From: Akkermansia sp.
Lineage (GTDB): Bacteria > Verrucomicrobiota > Verrucomicrobiia > Verrucomicrobiales > Akkermansiaceae
Reading direction: 5' to 3'
NCBI GenBank assembly: GCA_024405435.1
Contig: JAKSOU010000023.1
Location: 1-39,776, forward strand
DNA: 39,776 nt
Part shown: positions 24,962 through 35,489 of the stretch, one piece after another
Position numbering within the stretch: position 1 is the first letter of the stretch
Layout of the letters: each line of letters opens with the position of its first letter
Position numbers and translations under genes: made by a program
The notes under the pieces: model-generated
The model's input: only the letters and a program-made list of their open reading frames with translations
Told to the model about the DNA's origin: nothing
Databases searched by the model: none

Positions 24962-25782
24962 ACCAGATTCACCACTTTTGTTCCCATTTCGCCGGGCATG
25001 AGGAGAGCTTCGTTCTGATTGGCGGCAGCGCGTGTTCATGCTGGTATGCAGATTCCCCCACGTCCTTTCGAGGCACGCGGGATATCGATGTCGTCATCGT
25101 GGTGGAAGCGCTGAACCGGGAGTTCGTGGATTTGCTCGTCTCCTACCTGCGCGGCAATGGATATGCCTCTTGGGTGCGGCATCCCCATGACGGCCCCGCC
25201 AAGCGGGTCATGTACCGCTTTGTCAATCCCGCCAACCGCCAGGCAGCCGCGCAAATTGAGCTCTTGAGCCGCAGCGGCGAAATCCGCCGTATCGAATCCC
25301 TGCAACGCGCCGTGCCCCTCAAGGCGGAGGGCGAATACACCGGACTGTCCGGCATTGTGCTGGATGATGCCTACTACGATTTCATCCGCACCCAGCGCCA
25401 AACGGTCATGGGGTGCCCCGTGCTGTCCCTGCCGGCACTCGTATTGCTCAAAATCAAGGCGTTTCTCAACCTCGGCGCAGCAGCAGCGGCTGCGGCCGCT
25501 CCCCCGCAGGGGAGCGATTCCGCCGCCGACAACTGCAAAAAGCACCGCAACGATGTCTTCTTTATGCTCGCCACCATGGAGCCTGAGCTGTATGCCACAC
25601 CCATCCCCCTGGCACCTGCGCTCATGGAGGATTTGAGTTCTTTCACGGCGCAATTCATGAACGACCCCTCTGCGGAATCCGCCGTGCGCGATTCCCTGCG
25701 CCGCCGTCTGGGGCGCGCCTTTCCCTTCTCCATGGAAATTCTCATCTCTACGCTGAACGCCATGTTCATCCCCGCTGAGTAG
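24943..25782 (+). CDS. AbiEii-like nucleotidyltransferase, possible toxin
   Basis: A 279-residue protein of the polymerase-beta nucleotidyltransferase fold. The GGSA motif is at 27-30 (LIGGSACSCWYA) and the catalytic aspartates are D47 and D49 in TRDIDVVI. ALVLLKIKAFLNL, a helix typical of AbiEii-like proteins, follows. An alanine run plus a PPQGSDSA insert near residues 180-195 is an oddity. AbiEii toxins of type IV systems modify nucleotides or RNA and are held in check by the cotranscribed regulator. Whether this pair is toxic is untested. No terminator is evident after the stop. Confidence 0.72.
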   Translation: MDPETLNQIHHFCSHFAGHEESFVLIGGSACSCWYADSPTSFRGTRDIDVVIVVEALNREFVDLLVSYLRGNGYASWVRHPHDGPAKRVMYRFVNPANRQAAAQIELLSRSGEIRRIESLQRAVPLKAEGEYTGLSGIVLDDAYYDFIRTQRQTVMGCPVLSLPALVLLKIKAFLNLGAAAAAAAAPPQGSDSAADNCKKHRNDVFFMLATMEPELYATPIPLAPALMEDLSSFTAQFMNDPSAESAVRDSLRRRLGRAFPFSMEILISTLNAMFIPAE

Positions 25783-25824
25783 CCCTTATCCCATACCCGT
25801 TTTTCACTTTTCTTAAAAAAATGC

Positions 25825-25853
25825 TGGAAATCTTTTGGCTGTGCCACTATAAT
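25825..25853 (+). promoter_or_regulatory. Promoter of ptsH-ptsI
   Basis: TGGAAA (25825-25830), 17-base spacer, perfect TATAAT (25848-25853), 33 bases before the ptsH ATG. Unlike other promoters here it leaves a leader of about 26 bases. Confidence 0.7.
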
Positions 25854-25886
25854 TGCGCATAGAAATTTCCCAAGTAGTACACTGAC

Positions 25887-26153
25887 ATGATAACCAAGCA
25901 GCTTACAATACTCAACAAGCTCGGCATCCATGCCCGTCCCGCTGCTCAGTTCGTTCGCACGGCATCCCGCTTCGAGGCGGCGGTGACCGTGGAGAAGGAC
26001 GGAGAGGCCGTGGACGGCAAGAGCATCATGGGCTTGATGATGCTGGCCGTTGGCTGGGGCGCCGTTATCAACGTGAATGTGGAGGGTGCGGATGAGAGTG
26101 AGGCAATGAAGGCTTTGGAAGATCTCATCAACAGCAAGTTCGGCGAGGAGTGA
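25887..26153 (+). CDS. ptsH: Phosphocarrier protein HPr
   Basis: An 88-residue cytosolic phosphocarrier. The active histidine is H15 in GIHARPAA, and regulatory S46 is in GKSIMGLMML, the position phosphorylated by HPr kinase where present. The length and both sites are canonical. Enzyme I is encoded 46 bases downstream. No EII sugar permease lies nearby, so the pair could serve a distant permease or a mainly regulatory role. Confidence 0.95.
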   Translation: MITKQLTILNKLGIHARPAAQFVRTASRFEAAVTVEKDGEAVDGKSIMGLMMLAVGWGAVINVNVEGADESEAMKALEDLINSKFGEE

Positions 26154-26199
26154 TTCCCCCCGCCCGCAGCTTTGCCCACGCGCCCTGCACCCACGTTCC

Positions 26200-27948
26200 A
26201 TGACGCCCGACGTTGAAATCCGCCTGAAGGGGTTGCCCGTATCACCCGGCATCTCCATGGGCATGCTGCGCGTGGAGGCCCGCGGCTGCGCGGCCCCGCC
26301 GCTCCGCAGCATCACCCCGGAGGAAACGCCCCACGAGTGGGACCGTTTCGAGGCCGCACTCCAGCGAACCGAGGAGGAGCTCAACAGCCTCCGCGACCGC
26401 ATCCGCAAGGTCTCCGGAGACATGGAGGCCGCCATTTTCGACGCCCAGATCCTCTTCCTGCGCGATTCCATGGTGATGAAGGCCCTGCACAAGGAGTTCG
26501 ACCGCCGCATGCAGAACATGGAATCCGTCTACTACGCCGTGGTGCAGAACTTCATGGAGGCCATGCGCCATGTGGACGACCCCTACCTGCGCTCCCGCGT
26601 GACCGATATGGCGGACGTGCTGCAGCGCGTGCTGCGCAACATGGCCCCCGCGCGCTCCGCCGCACACGCGGCAGATGTGGAATCCCACCTGCTGGCCGCG
26701 TACGACCTGACGCCCAGCGACACCGCAGACCTGGACACCTCGCGCGTGCTGGGGCTGGTGACGGAGGTGGGCTCCGCCGTTTCCCACACGGCCATCCTTG
26801 CGCGCTCCCTGGGCCTGCCCGCCCTGGTGGACATCCCCCAGCTCATGCTCAAGACCACCAACGGCCAGCAGGCGGTGCTGGACGGTTACAACGGCCTGCT
26901 CATCCTCAACCCCACGGAGGAAACCACCACTCACTACCGCCACCTCCAGGCGCAGAAGGCCAAGGCCTACCAGGCCCTGGTGGAGATGAAGGACCTGCCG
27001 TCCGAAACGCGCGACGGCCGCCGCATCCGCCTGGCCGCCAACGTGCAGTTCGCGCACGAGTTCGATGCCATCGCGCGCTGCGGCGCGGAGGGCGTGGGCC
27101 TCTACCGCACGGAATTCTTCCTGCTGGACGGTTCCTCCCGGCTGCCGGACGAGGAGGCCCAGTACCGCCACTACCGCGAGCTGGTGGAGAAGTGCGCCCC
27201 GCATGAGGTCGTTTTCCGCACCCTGGATTCCGGCGGCGACAAGCTGCCCTTCGAGAAAGAGGACGCCAAGGAGGACAACCCCTTCCTCGGCTGGCGCGGC
27301 ATCCGCGTCTCCCTCTCCCGCCCGGATATCTTCAAGCAGCAGCTGCGCGCCATCATGCGCGCCTCCGCCCACGGCCGCGCCGCCGTCATGTTCCCCATGG
27401 TCTCCGGCGTGACAGAGGTCAAGGAGATCCGCGCCATCATCGACGAGTGCCGCGCGGAGCTGCGCGCCCGCGGCGAGGCGTTCGACGAGCAGATGCGCAT
27501 CGGCGTGATGATTGAGGTGCCCAGCGCCGCCATGATGGCCAACGTGCTCACCCGGTACGTGGATTTCTTCTCCATCGGCACGAACGACCTCACCCAGTAC
27601 ACCATTGCCGTGGACCGCGTGAACTACCGTGTGGCGCAGATGTTCCGCCCCACCCACCCCGGCGTGGTGCGCCTCATCAGCCACACCATTGAGGCCGGTA
27701 TCCCCACCGCCATCTGCGGTGAGATGGGCGGCAACCTCTCCCTGGTCCCCCTGCTGGTGGGCCTGGGCGCCAGCGAGATTTCCGTCGGCACCCACCGCCT
27801 CCCCCTCATCCGTTTCGCCATCCGCCACCTTGATTACGAGGAGTGCCGCCAAATGGCGCAGCAGGCCCTCCAGGCCTCAGACAGCAAGACCATCCGCGCC
27901 CTCTCCAAGGCCCTGGCCCTTAAATCATACCCCTCACTCTTTGATTAG
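26200..27948 (+). CDS. ptsI: PTS Enzyme I (phosphoenolpyruvate-protein phosphotransferase)
   Basis: A 582-residue enzyme that transfers phosphate from PEP to HPr. Landmarks in order: GLPVSPGISMG at the N-terminus, an HPr-binding helical region, phospho-histidine H196 in SAVSHTAILARSLGLPALV, GVGLYRTEFF, GGDKLPF, FSIGTNDLTQYT, and catalytic C506 in ICGEMGG. The length is normal (about 570-580). It probably forms an operon with ptsH. A repeat element with a strong hairpin separates it from the convergent gdhA. Confidence 0.95.
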   Translation: MTPDVEIRLKGLPVSPGISMGMLRVEARGCAAPPLRSITPEETPHEWDRFEAALQRTEEELNSLRDRIRKVSGDMEAAIFDAQILFLRDSMVMKALHKEFDRRMQNMESVYYAVVQNFMEAMRHVDDPYLRSRVTDMADVLQRVLRNMAPARSAAHAADVESHLLAAYDLTPSDTADLDTSRVLGLVTEVGSAVSHTAILARSLGLPALVDIPQLMLKTTNGQQAVLDGYNGLLILNPTEETTTHYRHLQAQKAKAYQALVEMKDLPSETRDGRRIRLAANVQFAHEFDAIARCGAEGVGLYRTEFFLLDGSSRLPDEEAQYRHYRELVEKCAPHEVVFRTLDSGGDKLPFEKEDAKEDNPFLGWRGIRVSLSRPDIFKQQLRAIMRASAHGRAAVMFPMVSGVTEVKEIRAIIDECRAELRARGEAFDEQMRIGVMIEVPSAAMMANVLTRYVDFFSIGTNDLTQYTIAVDRVNYRVAQMFRPTHPGVVRLISHTIEAGIPTAICGEMGGNLSLVPLLVGLGASEISVGTHRLPLIRFAIRHLDYEECRQMAQQALQASDSKTIRALSKALALKSYPSLFD

Positions 27949-27957
27949 GGAACGGGA

Positions 27958-27990
27958 GATTTACAATTTACGATTTACAATTTACAATTT
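27958..27990 (+). repeat. 33-base heptad repeat element (copy 2, left arm)
   Basis: Four RATTTAC units plus five bases. Inverted relative to 28122-28154, matching its reverse complement at 28 of 33 positions; four of the five differences are purine changes at the first base of a unit. The two arms enclose a 197-bp block with three hairpins. Confidence 0.85.
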
Positions 27991-28055
27991 GGAAAATTCG
28001 GCGCGGCGGAGCCGCGCGGGGAGTGAGGCCGCACCCGCTGCCGCCCACCACGCAG

Positions 28056-28088
28056 AAGGGCCGTCCGGCAGCATGCCGGACGGCCCTT
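28056..28088. terminator. Bidirectional hairpin between ptsI and gdhA
   Basis: A perfect 15-bp stem (AAGGGCCGTCCGGCA at 28056-28070, complement at 28074-28088) with a 3-base loop, between convergent genes. T runs are short. Two smaller GC hairpins flank it (near 28001-28017 and 28099-28112). Confidence 0.7.
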
Positions 28089-28121
28089 GGTAATCTTCGC
28101 GGCGAAGCCGCCTAACTTACA

Positions 28122-28152
28122 AAATCGTCAATCGTAAATTGTAAATCGTAAA

Positions 28153-28154
<2 letters not shown>
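28122..28154 (-). repeat. 33-base heptad repeat element (copy 3, right arm)
   Basis: Same heptad structure as copy 2, opposite orientation. Its outer edge overlaps the stop codon of gdhA (28153-28155), so the element abuts or supplies that stop. Confidence 0.85.
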
Positions 28155-29697
<1,543 letters not shown>

Positions 29698-32418
29698 TTA
29701 CCCTATGACGGCGGCGCAGCGGGCGCAGAGGCCGTCGGCGTTGGCGGCGGGCTCGTAGCGGCGGCAGCGGGGGCACATGGCGTAGCCGCTCTTCTCCGCG
29801 GTGGCGGAGAGGGCGTCTCCCGTGGCCACGTTCACATCCGCCACGATGAAGAACTCCTTGGCGAACTCCTTGTCGGCCAGGAGTGCGGCCACGGTGGGTG
29901 CCTCGTCCGCGGGGATGGTGAGGTTGACCACGGCCTCGTTGTTCTTGTTGAAGGCCTTGGCCTTGATTTGGGCCTCGATGGCAATCTGGATGGTTCCCTT
30001 GATCTGCTGCAGGCGGTCGAAGTCCGCGATGAGGCGGTCCTCCTCCGGCGTGGCGGGGGTGATTTCCGGGAAGTCCTGCTCATGCACGGAACCGGCGTGT
30101 CCGGCGTGCTCCCAGGCCTCGTCGCAGGTGTAGGCCAGGATGGGGGCCAGCAGCTTCACCAGCGTGTCGAACACGCGGGCGATGGCGTACTGCTTGCTGA
30201 TGCGGCGCGGGGAGTCCGCGGCGTCGCAGTAGAGGCTGTCCTTGGTGATGTCGATGTAGAGCGCGGAGAGGTCGTTGGTGCAGAACTGGTTGATGGCCAT
30301 GAAGACCTTGCGGAACTCGTAGGCGTCGTACGCGGCGCGCACCTCGCGCACCAGGGCGGCGGCGCGGGCCAGGATCCACTTGTCCAGCGGGGCAAGCTCC
30401 GCGGGCGTTGCGCCGTTGTAGCCCTTCATGTTGGCCAGCAGGATGCGCAGGGTGTTGCGCAGGCGGCGGTAGGGGTCGGTGACCTGCTTGAAGAGGTCCT
30501 CGCCGAAGGGGACCTCGTTCTGCCAGTCCACGCTGCTGACCCAGAGGCGCACGATGTCCGCGCCGTACTTCTCGTAGAAATACTTGGCGTTGGTGGGCTT
30601 CTGGTAGGTGCCCTGGGCGCTCTTGGAAATCTTTGAGCGGTCCTGGTTCACCACGAAGGCGTGGGTGAGCACCTGCTTGTAGGGGGCGCAGCCGCGCCAG
30701 GCGCAGGAAAGCATGAGCGAGCTCTGGAACCAGCCGCGGTGCTGGTCCGTGGCCTCCAGGTACACATCGCACGGGGCCTCCAGCTCCGGGTGGTTCTCCA
30801 GCACCGCCACGTGCGAGCAGCCGGAGTCGATCCACACGTCAAGCGTGTCCTTGCCCTTGCGCAGCCCGGCGGGAAGCCCCAGCCTCTCGCACAGCTCGGC
30901 GTCGCTCAGCTCGAACCAGATGTTGGTGCCGTGCTCCTCCACCAGGTCCGCCACCTTGCGCACGGTGTCCGCCTGCAGCACGGGCTTGTCGTCCGCATCG
31001 TAGAAGACGGGCAGGGGGACGCCCCAGGTACGCTGGCGGCTGATGCACCAGTCCGGGCGTGCCTCCACGGTGGAGTAGATGCGGTTCTCGCCCCAGGCGG
31101 GCAGCCACTTGGTCTTCTGGATCTGCTCCAGGGCCATGGGGCGCAGCTTCTCCATGCTGATGAAGAACTGCTTGACCGCGCGGAAGATGATGGGGGTCTT
31201 GGAGCGCCAGCAGTGCGGGTACTGGTGCGTGAACTCCTCGCGCCCCAGCAGGCGGTCCCGCTCCACGAGCATGGCGATGACGTCCTCGTTGGAGTCGAAC
31301 ACGTGCTTGCCCACCAGCGCGGGCACGCCGCATTCCGCCGTGTACTTGCCGTCGTCGTCAACGGGGGAGAGAATCGGCAGGCCGTACTGCATGCCGGCAA
31401 TGTAGTCGTCCATACCGTGGCCGGGGGCGATGTGCACGGCGCCGGTGCCGGTGTCCACGGTGACGTATTGCGCGTTGATGATGAGGGAATCCCTGTCCAG
31501 GAAGGGGTGGCGGGCCTTCTTGCCCTCCAGCTCGCTGCCCTTGAGCGTGCCGATTTCATTCTGCAGCGCCCATCCGGTCTTCTCGGTGAAGGTCTCGATC
31601 AGCTCGCGCACCACGATGAAGTTGCGCTCGCGGCCCTCCTTGGCGAAGGTGCCCAGCACGTAGGTGAAATCCGGGTGCAGGGCCACGGCCAGGTTGCTGG
31701 GCAGCGTCCACGGCGTGGTGGTCCAGATGGTCATCTCGCATTCCGTGCCGAGCACGGGCTCGGTCATCGGGAAGGCCACGAAGATGGACGTGGCGGTGTC
31801 CTCCATGTACTCCACCTCGGCCTCCGCCAGCGCGGTGTGGTGCGCGTAGCTCCACTGCACCGGCTTGAGCGACTGGTATACGGCGCCCTGTTCCACCAGT
31901 TTGGCGAACACGCGCAGGATGTGGCACTCGTACTTCGGGTCCATGGTGACGTACGGGTGGAACCAGTCCCCGAACACGCCGAGGCGGCGGAAGGACGCGC
32001 GCTGCTGGTCGATGTAGCCCAGGGCGAACTCCGCGCAGCGGCGGCGGATTTCCGCCGGCTCCAGGCCCTGCGCCTCCTTCACCACCTTGGCCTCGATGGG
32101 CAGGCCGTGGCAGTCCCAGCCCGGGATGAACGGCGCGTAGTAGCCCGCCATCGTCTTGCTCTTCACAATGAAATCCTTGAGCACCTTGTTCAGGCCGGTG
32201 CCCATGTGTACGTCGCCGTTGGCGAAGGGAGGCCCGTCGTGCAGGATGAACCGCGGTGCGTTCTGCGCCTTGCGGCGCTCCGTAATTCGCTCGTACAGCT
32301 TGCCGCTTTCCCATTTTTCAAGCCTCTGGGGCTCCTTCGTCGTCAGGTCGCCACGCATGGGAAACGTGGTGTCCGGCAGAAAGATGGTGTCCTTGTAGCT
32401 CTTGGCGTCTGTACTCAT
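29698..32418 (-). CDS. ileS: Isoleucyl-tRNA synthetase
   Basis: A 906-residue class I synthetase charging tRNA-Ile. Landmarks: GPPFANGDVHMGT (H71-T74, a variant of HIGH with Thr at the last position), GWDCHGLPIE, the editing-domain TTTPWTLPSN, SRQRTWGVPLPVF, and KISKS in place of KMSKS. The C-terminal zinc finger has two cysteine pairs (CPRCRR and CARC) as in full-length bacterial enzymes. HxGT variants are, as far as I recall, found in some other phyla and need not impair activity. Single gene with its own promoter and terminator. Confidence 0.96.
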   Translation of the reverse strand: MSTDAKSYKDTIFLPDTTFPMRGDLTTKEPQRLEKWESGKLYERITERRKAQNAPRFILHDGPPFANGDVHMGTGLNKVLKDFIVKSKTMAGYYAPFIPGWDCHGLPIEAKVVKEAQGLEPAEIRRRCAEFALGYIDQQRASFRRLGVFGDWFHPYVTMDPKYECHILRVFAKLVEQGAVYQSLKPVQWSYAHHTALAEAEVEYMEDTATSIFVAFPMTEPVLGTECEMTIWTTTPWTLPSNLAVALHPDFTYVLGTFAKEGRERNFIVVRELIETFTEKTGWALQNEIGTLKGSELEGKKARHPFLDRDSLIINAQYVTVDTGTGAVHIAPGHGMDDYIAGMQYGLPILSPVDDDGKYTAECGVPALVGKHVFDSNEDVIAMLVERDRLLGREEFTHQYPHCWRSKTPIIFRAVKQFFISMEKLRPMALEQIQKTKWLPAWGENRIYSTVEARPDWCISRQRTWGVPLPVFYDADDKPVLQADTVRKVADLVEEHGTNIWFELSDAELCERLGLPAGLRKGKDTLDVWIDSGCSHVAVLENHPELEAPCDVYLEATDQHRGWFQSSLMLSCAWRGCAPYKQVLTHAFVVNQDRSKISKSAQGTYQKPTNAKYFYEKYGADIVRLWVSSVDWQNEVPFGEDLFKQVTDPYRRLRNTLRILLANMKGYNGATPAELAPLDKWILARAAALVREVRAAYDAYEFRKVFMAINQFCTNDLSALYIDITKDSLYCDAADSPRRISKQYAIARVFDTLVKLLAPILAYTCDEAWEHAGHAGSVHEQDFPEITPATPEEDRLIADFDRLQQIKGTIQIAIEAQIKAKAFNKNNEAVVNLTIPADEAPTVAALLADKEFAKEFFIVADVNVATGDALSATAEKSGYAMCPRCRRYEPAANADGLCARCAAVIG

Positions 32419-32427
32419 AGCGCGCGC

Positions 32428-32456
32428 AATATACGCCCCGCCGCCCCGTTTGTCAA
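32428..32456 (-). promoter_or_regulatory. Promoter of ileS, near-leaderless
   Basis: On the minus strand: perfect TTGACA (32456-32451), 17-base spacer, TATATT (32433-32428), 9 bases before the ATG. No room for a T-box or other leader control. Confidence 0.8.
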
Positions 32457-32576
32457 CCTAAACATGCGCCACGTATGCGGGTTTGGTGCGCGGCGCGGCA
32501 ATTTGGGCTTGCCTTTTGGTGCGTTTCGGTATACCTTGGCGTGCCGCCACGCGCGGTGCAACCACAGATATTCGCT

Positions 32577-34133
32577 ATGGAAAACTCCAAGATTGAACGC
32601 GCCCTCCTTTCCGTCTCCGACAAGACGGGGCTCGACAAGTTCGCCAAGGGCCTGGTGGCCCAGAATGTGCAGCTGATTTCCACGGGCGGCACCTGCCGCT
32701 ACCTCAAGGAGCTCGGCCTGCCCGTCACGGAAATATCCGACTACACCGGCGCGCCGGAACTCTTCGACGGCCGCGTGAAGACCCTCCATCCCAAGGTCCA
32801 CGGCGGCCTCCTCCAGCGCCGCGACCTGCCGGAACACCAGCAGCAGGCCAAGGACAACAACATCCCCACCATCGACCTCGTCTGCGTCAACCTCTACCCC
32901 TTCGAGGAAACCATCGCCAAGGACGGCGTGACCCTCGCGGAGGCCATCGAGAAGATCGACATCGGCGGCCCGTCCATGCTGCGCTCCGCCGCCAAGAACT
33001 ACGCCAGCGTCACCGTGGTGAGCGACCCCGCGGACTACGACACCGTGCTGGAGGAAATGGAGAACCACGGCGGCAGCACCACGCTCAAGACGCGCGAGAA
33101 GCTGGCGGTGAAAGTGTTCATGCGCACCTCCGGGTACGACACCGCCATCTCCAACTACCTTGGCCACCGCGCGGAGGAATCCACCCGCAACAACTTCTCC
33201 CTCTCCCTGCCGTTCAGCCAGGCACTGCGCTACGGCGACAACCCGCACCAGCCCAGCGTGCTCTACGGCAACTTTGATTCCATCTTCACCCAGCTGCAGG
33301 GCAAGGAGCTCTCCTACACCAACGTGCTGGACCTGGATGCCGCCGCCTCCCTCATCATGAACTTCCGCCGCCCAACGGTCGCCATCCTCAAGCACACCAA
33401 CCCCTGCGGCGTGGGACAGGACGACGAGGACCTGGTGGAAGCCTGGAAGCGCGCGTACCAGACGGACACGCAGGCCCCCTTCGGCGGCGTCATCGTCATG
33501 AACCGCCCGATGACGGAAGCCCTCGCGCGCATCGTGGGCGCCATCTTCACGGATGTCATCATCGCCCCGGACTTCGAGCCGGAGGCCCGCGCCATCCTGC
33601 AGAAGAAGAAGAACTGCCGCATCATGAAGATCGATATGGAGGCGTGGAAGGAATTCTGCAAGCTGCCCATGGTGCGCACGGCGCCCGGCGGCATCATGAC
33701 CATGAAGCGCGACGACCTGGCGCAGGGCCTGGACAACCTGGAGGCCAAGGTGGTCACCAAGCGCGTGCCCACCGCGGACGAGCTGGAGGCCATGCGCTTC
33801 GCCTGGCGCGTTTGCAAGCAGGTACACTCCAACGCCATCGTCTTCACCGACAAGAACGGCACGCTCGGCATCGGTGCCGGCCAGATGAGCCGCGTGGATT
33901 CCGCCAAGATCGCCGTGTGGAAGGCGGGGCAGGCCGGCCTCACCCTCAAGGGCAGCGTGATTGCATCCGACGGCATGTTCCCGTTCGCCGACGGCCTGCA
34001 GACCGCGATTGACGCGGGCGCCACCGCGTGCATCCAGCCCGGCGGCTCCATCCGCGACGAGGAGGTGATTGCAGCCGCCGACGCCGCGGGCATCGCCATG
34101 GTGTTCACCGGCGCGCGCCACTTCCTGCACTAA
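32577..34133 (+). CDS. purH: Bifunctional AICAR transformylase/IMP cyclohydrolase
   Basis: A 518-residue enzyme for the last two steps of IMP synthesis. The N-terminal MGS-like cyclohydrolase domain has LLSVSDKTGL, ISTGGTCRYL, GRVKTLHPKVHGGLL and IDIGGPSMLRSAAKN. The C-terminal transformylase domain has RYGDNPHQ, LKHTNPCGVG, the lysine-histidine catalytic pair region, and IGAGQMSRVDS. The start at 32577 fits the family; an in-frame extension to 32475 does not. A weak TTGCCT/TATACC promoter about 45 bases upstream is possible, and ileS diverges from the same spacer. Confidence 0.95.
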   Translation: MENSKIERALLSVSDKTGLDKFAKGLVAQNVQLISTGGTCRYLKELGLPVTEISDYTGAPELFDGRVKTLHPKVHGGLLQRRDLPEHQQQAKDNNIPTIDLVCVNLYPFEETIAKDGVTLAEAIEKIDIGGPSMLRSAAKNYASVTVVSDPADYDTVLEEMENHGGSTTLKTREKLAVKVFMRTSGYDTAISNYLGHRAEESTRNNFSLSLPFSQALRYGDNPHQPSVLYGNFDSIFTQLQGKELSYTNVLDLDAAASLIMNFRRPTVAILKHTNPCGVGQDDEDLVEAWKRAYQTDTQAPFGGVIVMNRPMTEALARIVGAIFTDVIIAPDFEPEARAILQKKKNCRIMKIDMEAWKEFCKLPMVRTAPGGIMTMKRDDLAQGLDNLEAKVVTKRVPTADELEAMRFAWRVCKQVHSNAIVFTDKNGTLGIGAGQMSRVDSAKIAVWKAGQAGLTLKGSVIASDGMFPFADGLQTAIDAGATACIQPGGSIRDEEVIAAADAAGIAMVFTGARHFLH

Positions 34134-34142
34134 CACTACACC

Positions 34143-34178
34143 GCACCCGGGCGCGCATGCACCATGCCGCCCGGGTGC
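34143..34178 (+). terminator. Hairpin between purH and pdxJ
   Basis: Perfect 11-bp stem (GCACCCGGGCG at 34143-34153, complement at 34168-34178), with only a weak T-rich tail. It may attenuate rather than stop transcription into pdxJ. Confidence 0.6.
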
Positions 34179-34207
34179 CTTGTCTTCCCACCACACATTC
34201 CACCGCC

Positions 34208-34948
34208 ATGCATCTCGGAGTCAACATCGACCACGTCGCCACGCTGCGCCAGGCGCGCTACGCCACCATGCTTCACCTTCCCAACGCGGAACCCTCCGTG
34301 CTGGATGCCGCGCGCGCGGCCATGCAGGGCGGCGCGGATTCCATCACCCTCCACGTGCGCGAGGACCGCCGCCACATGCAGGACGACGATGCGCGCGCCG
34401 TGCGCCGCGAGATTGCGCTGCCGCTCAACCTGGAGATGGGCGCCACGCCCGCCATGCTGGAGTTCGCACTCTCCCTCAAGCCGGATTTCGTGTGCCTGGT
34501 GCCGGAACGCCGCCAGGAAATCACCACGGAAGGCGGACTGGATGTCGCCGCGCGCATGGATGAGCTGAAGCCGCTCGTTGCCGCGCTCATGGGCAACGGC
34601 AGCCGCGTCAGCATGTTCATCGACCCCGACATTGCGCAGGTGGAGGCAAGCGCCGCCATCGGCGCGCCCATGGTGGAGCTGCACACCGGGCGCTTCGCCA
34701 ACACGCAGGGCGCGGAGCGCGCGGCAGAGACTGCACGCCTGGTGGCCGCCGCCACGCGCGCACACGAACTCGGCGTGGAGGTGCATGCAGGACACGGCAT
34801 TCAAATCGCCAACCTGCAGGAGCTGCACGCCGTGCCGTTCCTTACGGAGCTCAACATCGGACACACCATCGTGGCGCGCGCAATCTTCATCGGATTGTCC
34901 GCCGCCGTGCGTGAGATGAAGGATGCCGTTTCCGCGCTGGATTGGTGA
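34208..34948 (+). CDS. pdxJ: Pyridoxine 5'-phosphate synthase
   Basis: A 246-residue TIM-barrel enzyme that forms pyridoxine phosphate in the DXP-dependent vitamin B6 pathway. Motifs: LGVNIDHVATLRQAR, DSITLHVREDRRHMQDDD, LNLEMG, VPERRQEITTEGGLD, VELHTG, VHAGHGI and ELNIGH. The length matches E. coli PdxJ (243). The start at 34208 places the conserved LGVNIDH at the N-terminus as expected. Confidence 0.96.
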   Translation: MHLGVNIDHVATLRQARYATMLHLPNAEPSVLDAARAAMQGGADSITLHVREDRRHMQDDDARAVRREIALPLNLEMGATPAMLEFALSLKPDFVCLVPERRQEITTEGGLDVAARMDELKPLVAALMGNGSRVSMFIDPDIAQVEASAAIGAPMVELHTGRFANTQGAERAAETARLVAAATRAHELGVEVHAGHGIQIANLQELHAVPFLTELNIGHTIVARAIFIGLSAAVREMKDAVSALDW

Positions 34949-34974
34949 TTTTCCCTTTGTCAAGCCTCTTTTTC

Positions 34975-35006
34975 GTGCGTTTTCCCCGTGAAAACGCACT
35001 TTTTTT
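34975..35006 (+). terminator. Terminator of pdxJ
   Basis: GTGCGTTTT (34975-34983), 7-base loop, perfect complement (34991-34999) and seven T residues. Confidence 0.9.
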
Positions 35007-35038
35007 GCATTTTTTTGAAGAAAAACGCAATTTTCCCC

Positions 35039-35066
35039 TTGAAACGGCGCGAAGCCGTGCTAATAT
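35039..35066 (+). promoter_or_regulatory. Promoter of the HU gene, near-leaderless
   Basis: TTGAAA (35039-35044), 16-base spacer containing a short inverted repeat (CGGC...GCCG), TAATAT (35061-35066), 8 bases before the ATG. Confidence 0.75.
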
Positions 35067-35074
35067 GAAGCCCT

Positions 35075-35365
35075 ATGAACAAAACTCAACTCGTTGACCT
35101 GATTCAGGCGAAACTTGGTAAGGAAGCGACGAAGAAGTGCGCCGAAACCGCACTTGCCGCTGTCCTCGACGCTATCACCGCTGCTGTCAAGAAGGACAAG
35201 GTCCAGCTTGTCGGCTTCGGCACGTTTGAGATGAAGACCCGTGCCGCCCGCACCGGTCGCAATCCCCAGACGGGTGCTGCCATGAAGATAGCCGCTTCCA
35301 CCACGCTTGCATTCAAGCCCTCCTCCATCTTCAAGAAGAAGAAGGGTTGTGCCAAGAAGAAGTAA
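35075..35365 (+). CDS. HU/IHF-family DNA-binding protein
   Basis: A 96-residue nucleoid protein with the family core: MNKTQLVDLIQ, LVGFGTFEMKTRAARTGRNPQTG (the DNA-bending beta-arm with RNPQTG) and FKPSSIFK. The C-terminal tail is lysine-rich (KKKKGCAKKK), a small addition beyond the usual 90 residues. It binds and bends DNA as a dimer. Codon choice (CGT, GCT, CTT) is more relaxed than in neighbours, as is common in highly expressed genes. Own promoter and terminator. Confidence 0.95.
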   Translation: MNKTQLVDLIQAKLGKEATKKCAETALAAVLDAITAAVKKDKVQLVGFGTFEMKTRAARTGRNPQTGAAMKIAASTTLAFKPSSIFKKKKGCAKKK

Positions 35366-35389
35366 ATCTTCGCAACGATGATTCTCCAA

Positions 35390-35422
35390 GCCGTCCGGCC
35401 CCGCGCCGGGCGGCTTTTTTTT
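35390..35422 (+). terminator. Terminator of the HU gene
   Basis: GC-rich stem (GCCGTCCGGC with GCCGGGCGGC at 35405-35414; one internal mismatch) followed by eight T residues. Confidence 0.88.
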
Positions 35423-35449
35423 CTGCGCGCGCACACACCTGAAATCGCC

Positions 35450-35478
35450 TTTACTTTGGATGCGGGGCGGGTTAGAAT
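35450..35478 (+). promoter_or_regulatory. Promoter of the trmB-tgt-yajC-aroE operon
   Basis: TTTACT (35450-35455), 17-base spacer, TAGAAT (35473-35478), 11 bases before the ATG at 35490. A GGAGGA touches the start codon, too close for normal Shine-Dalgarno spacing. Confidence 0.6.
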
Positions 35479-35489
35479 GCCGCGGAGGA

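Noticed and set aside
30661..32676. 671-codon open frame on the plus strand
   Set aside because: Antisense to ileS, whose motifs are unambiguous; a by-product of high GC. The same applies to the long minus frames over purH (32415-34196), rtcB (12943-14577) and the TolQ/TolR genes (16194-17897).
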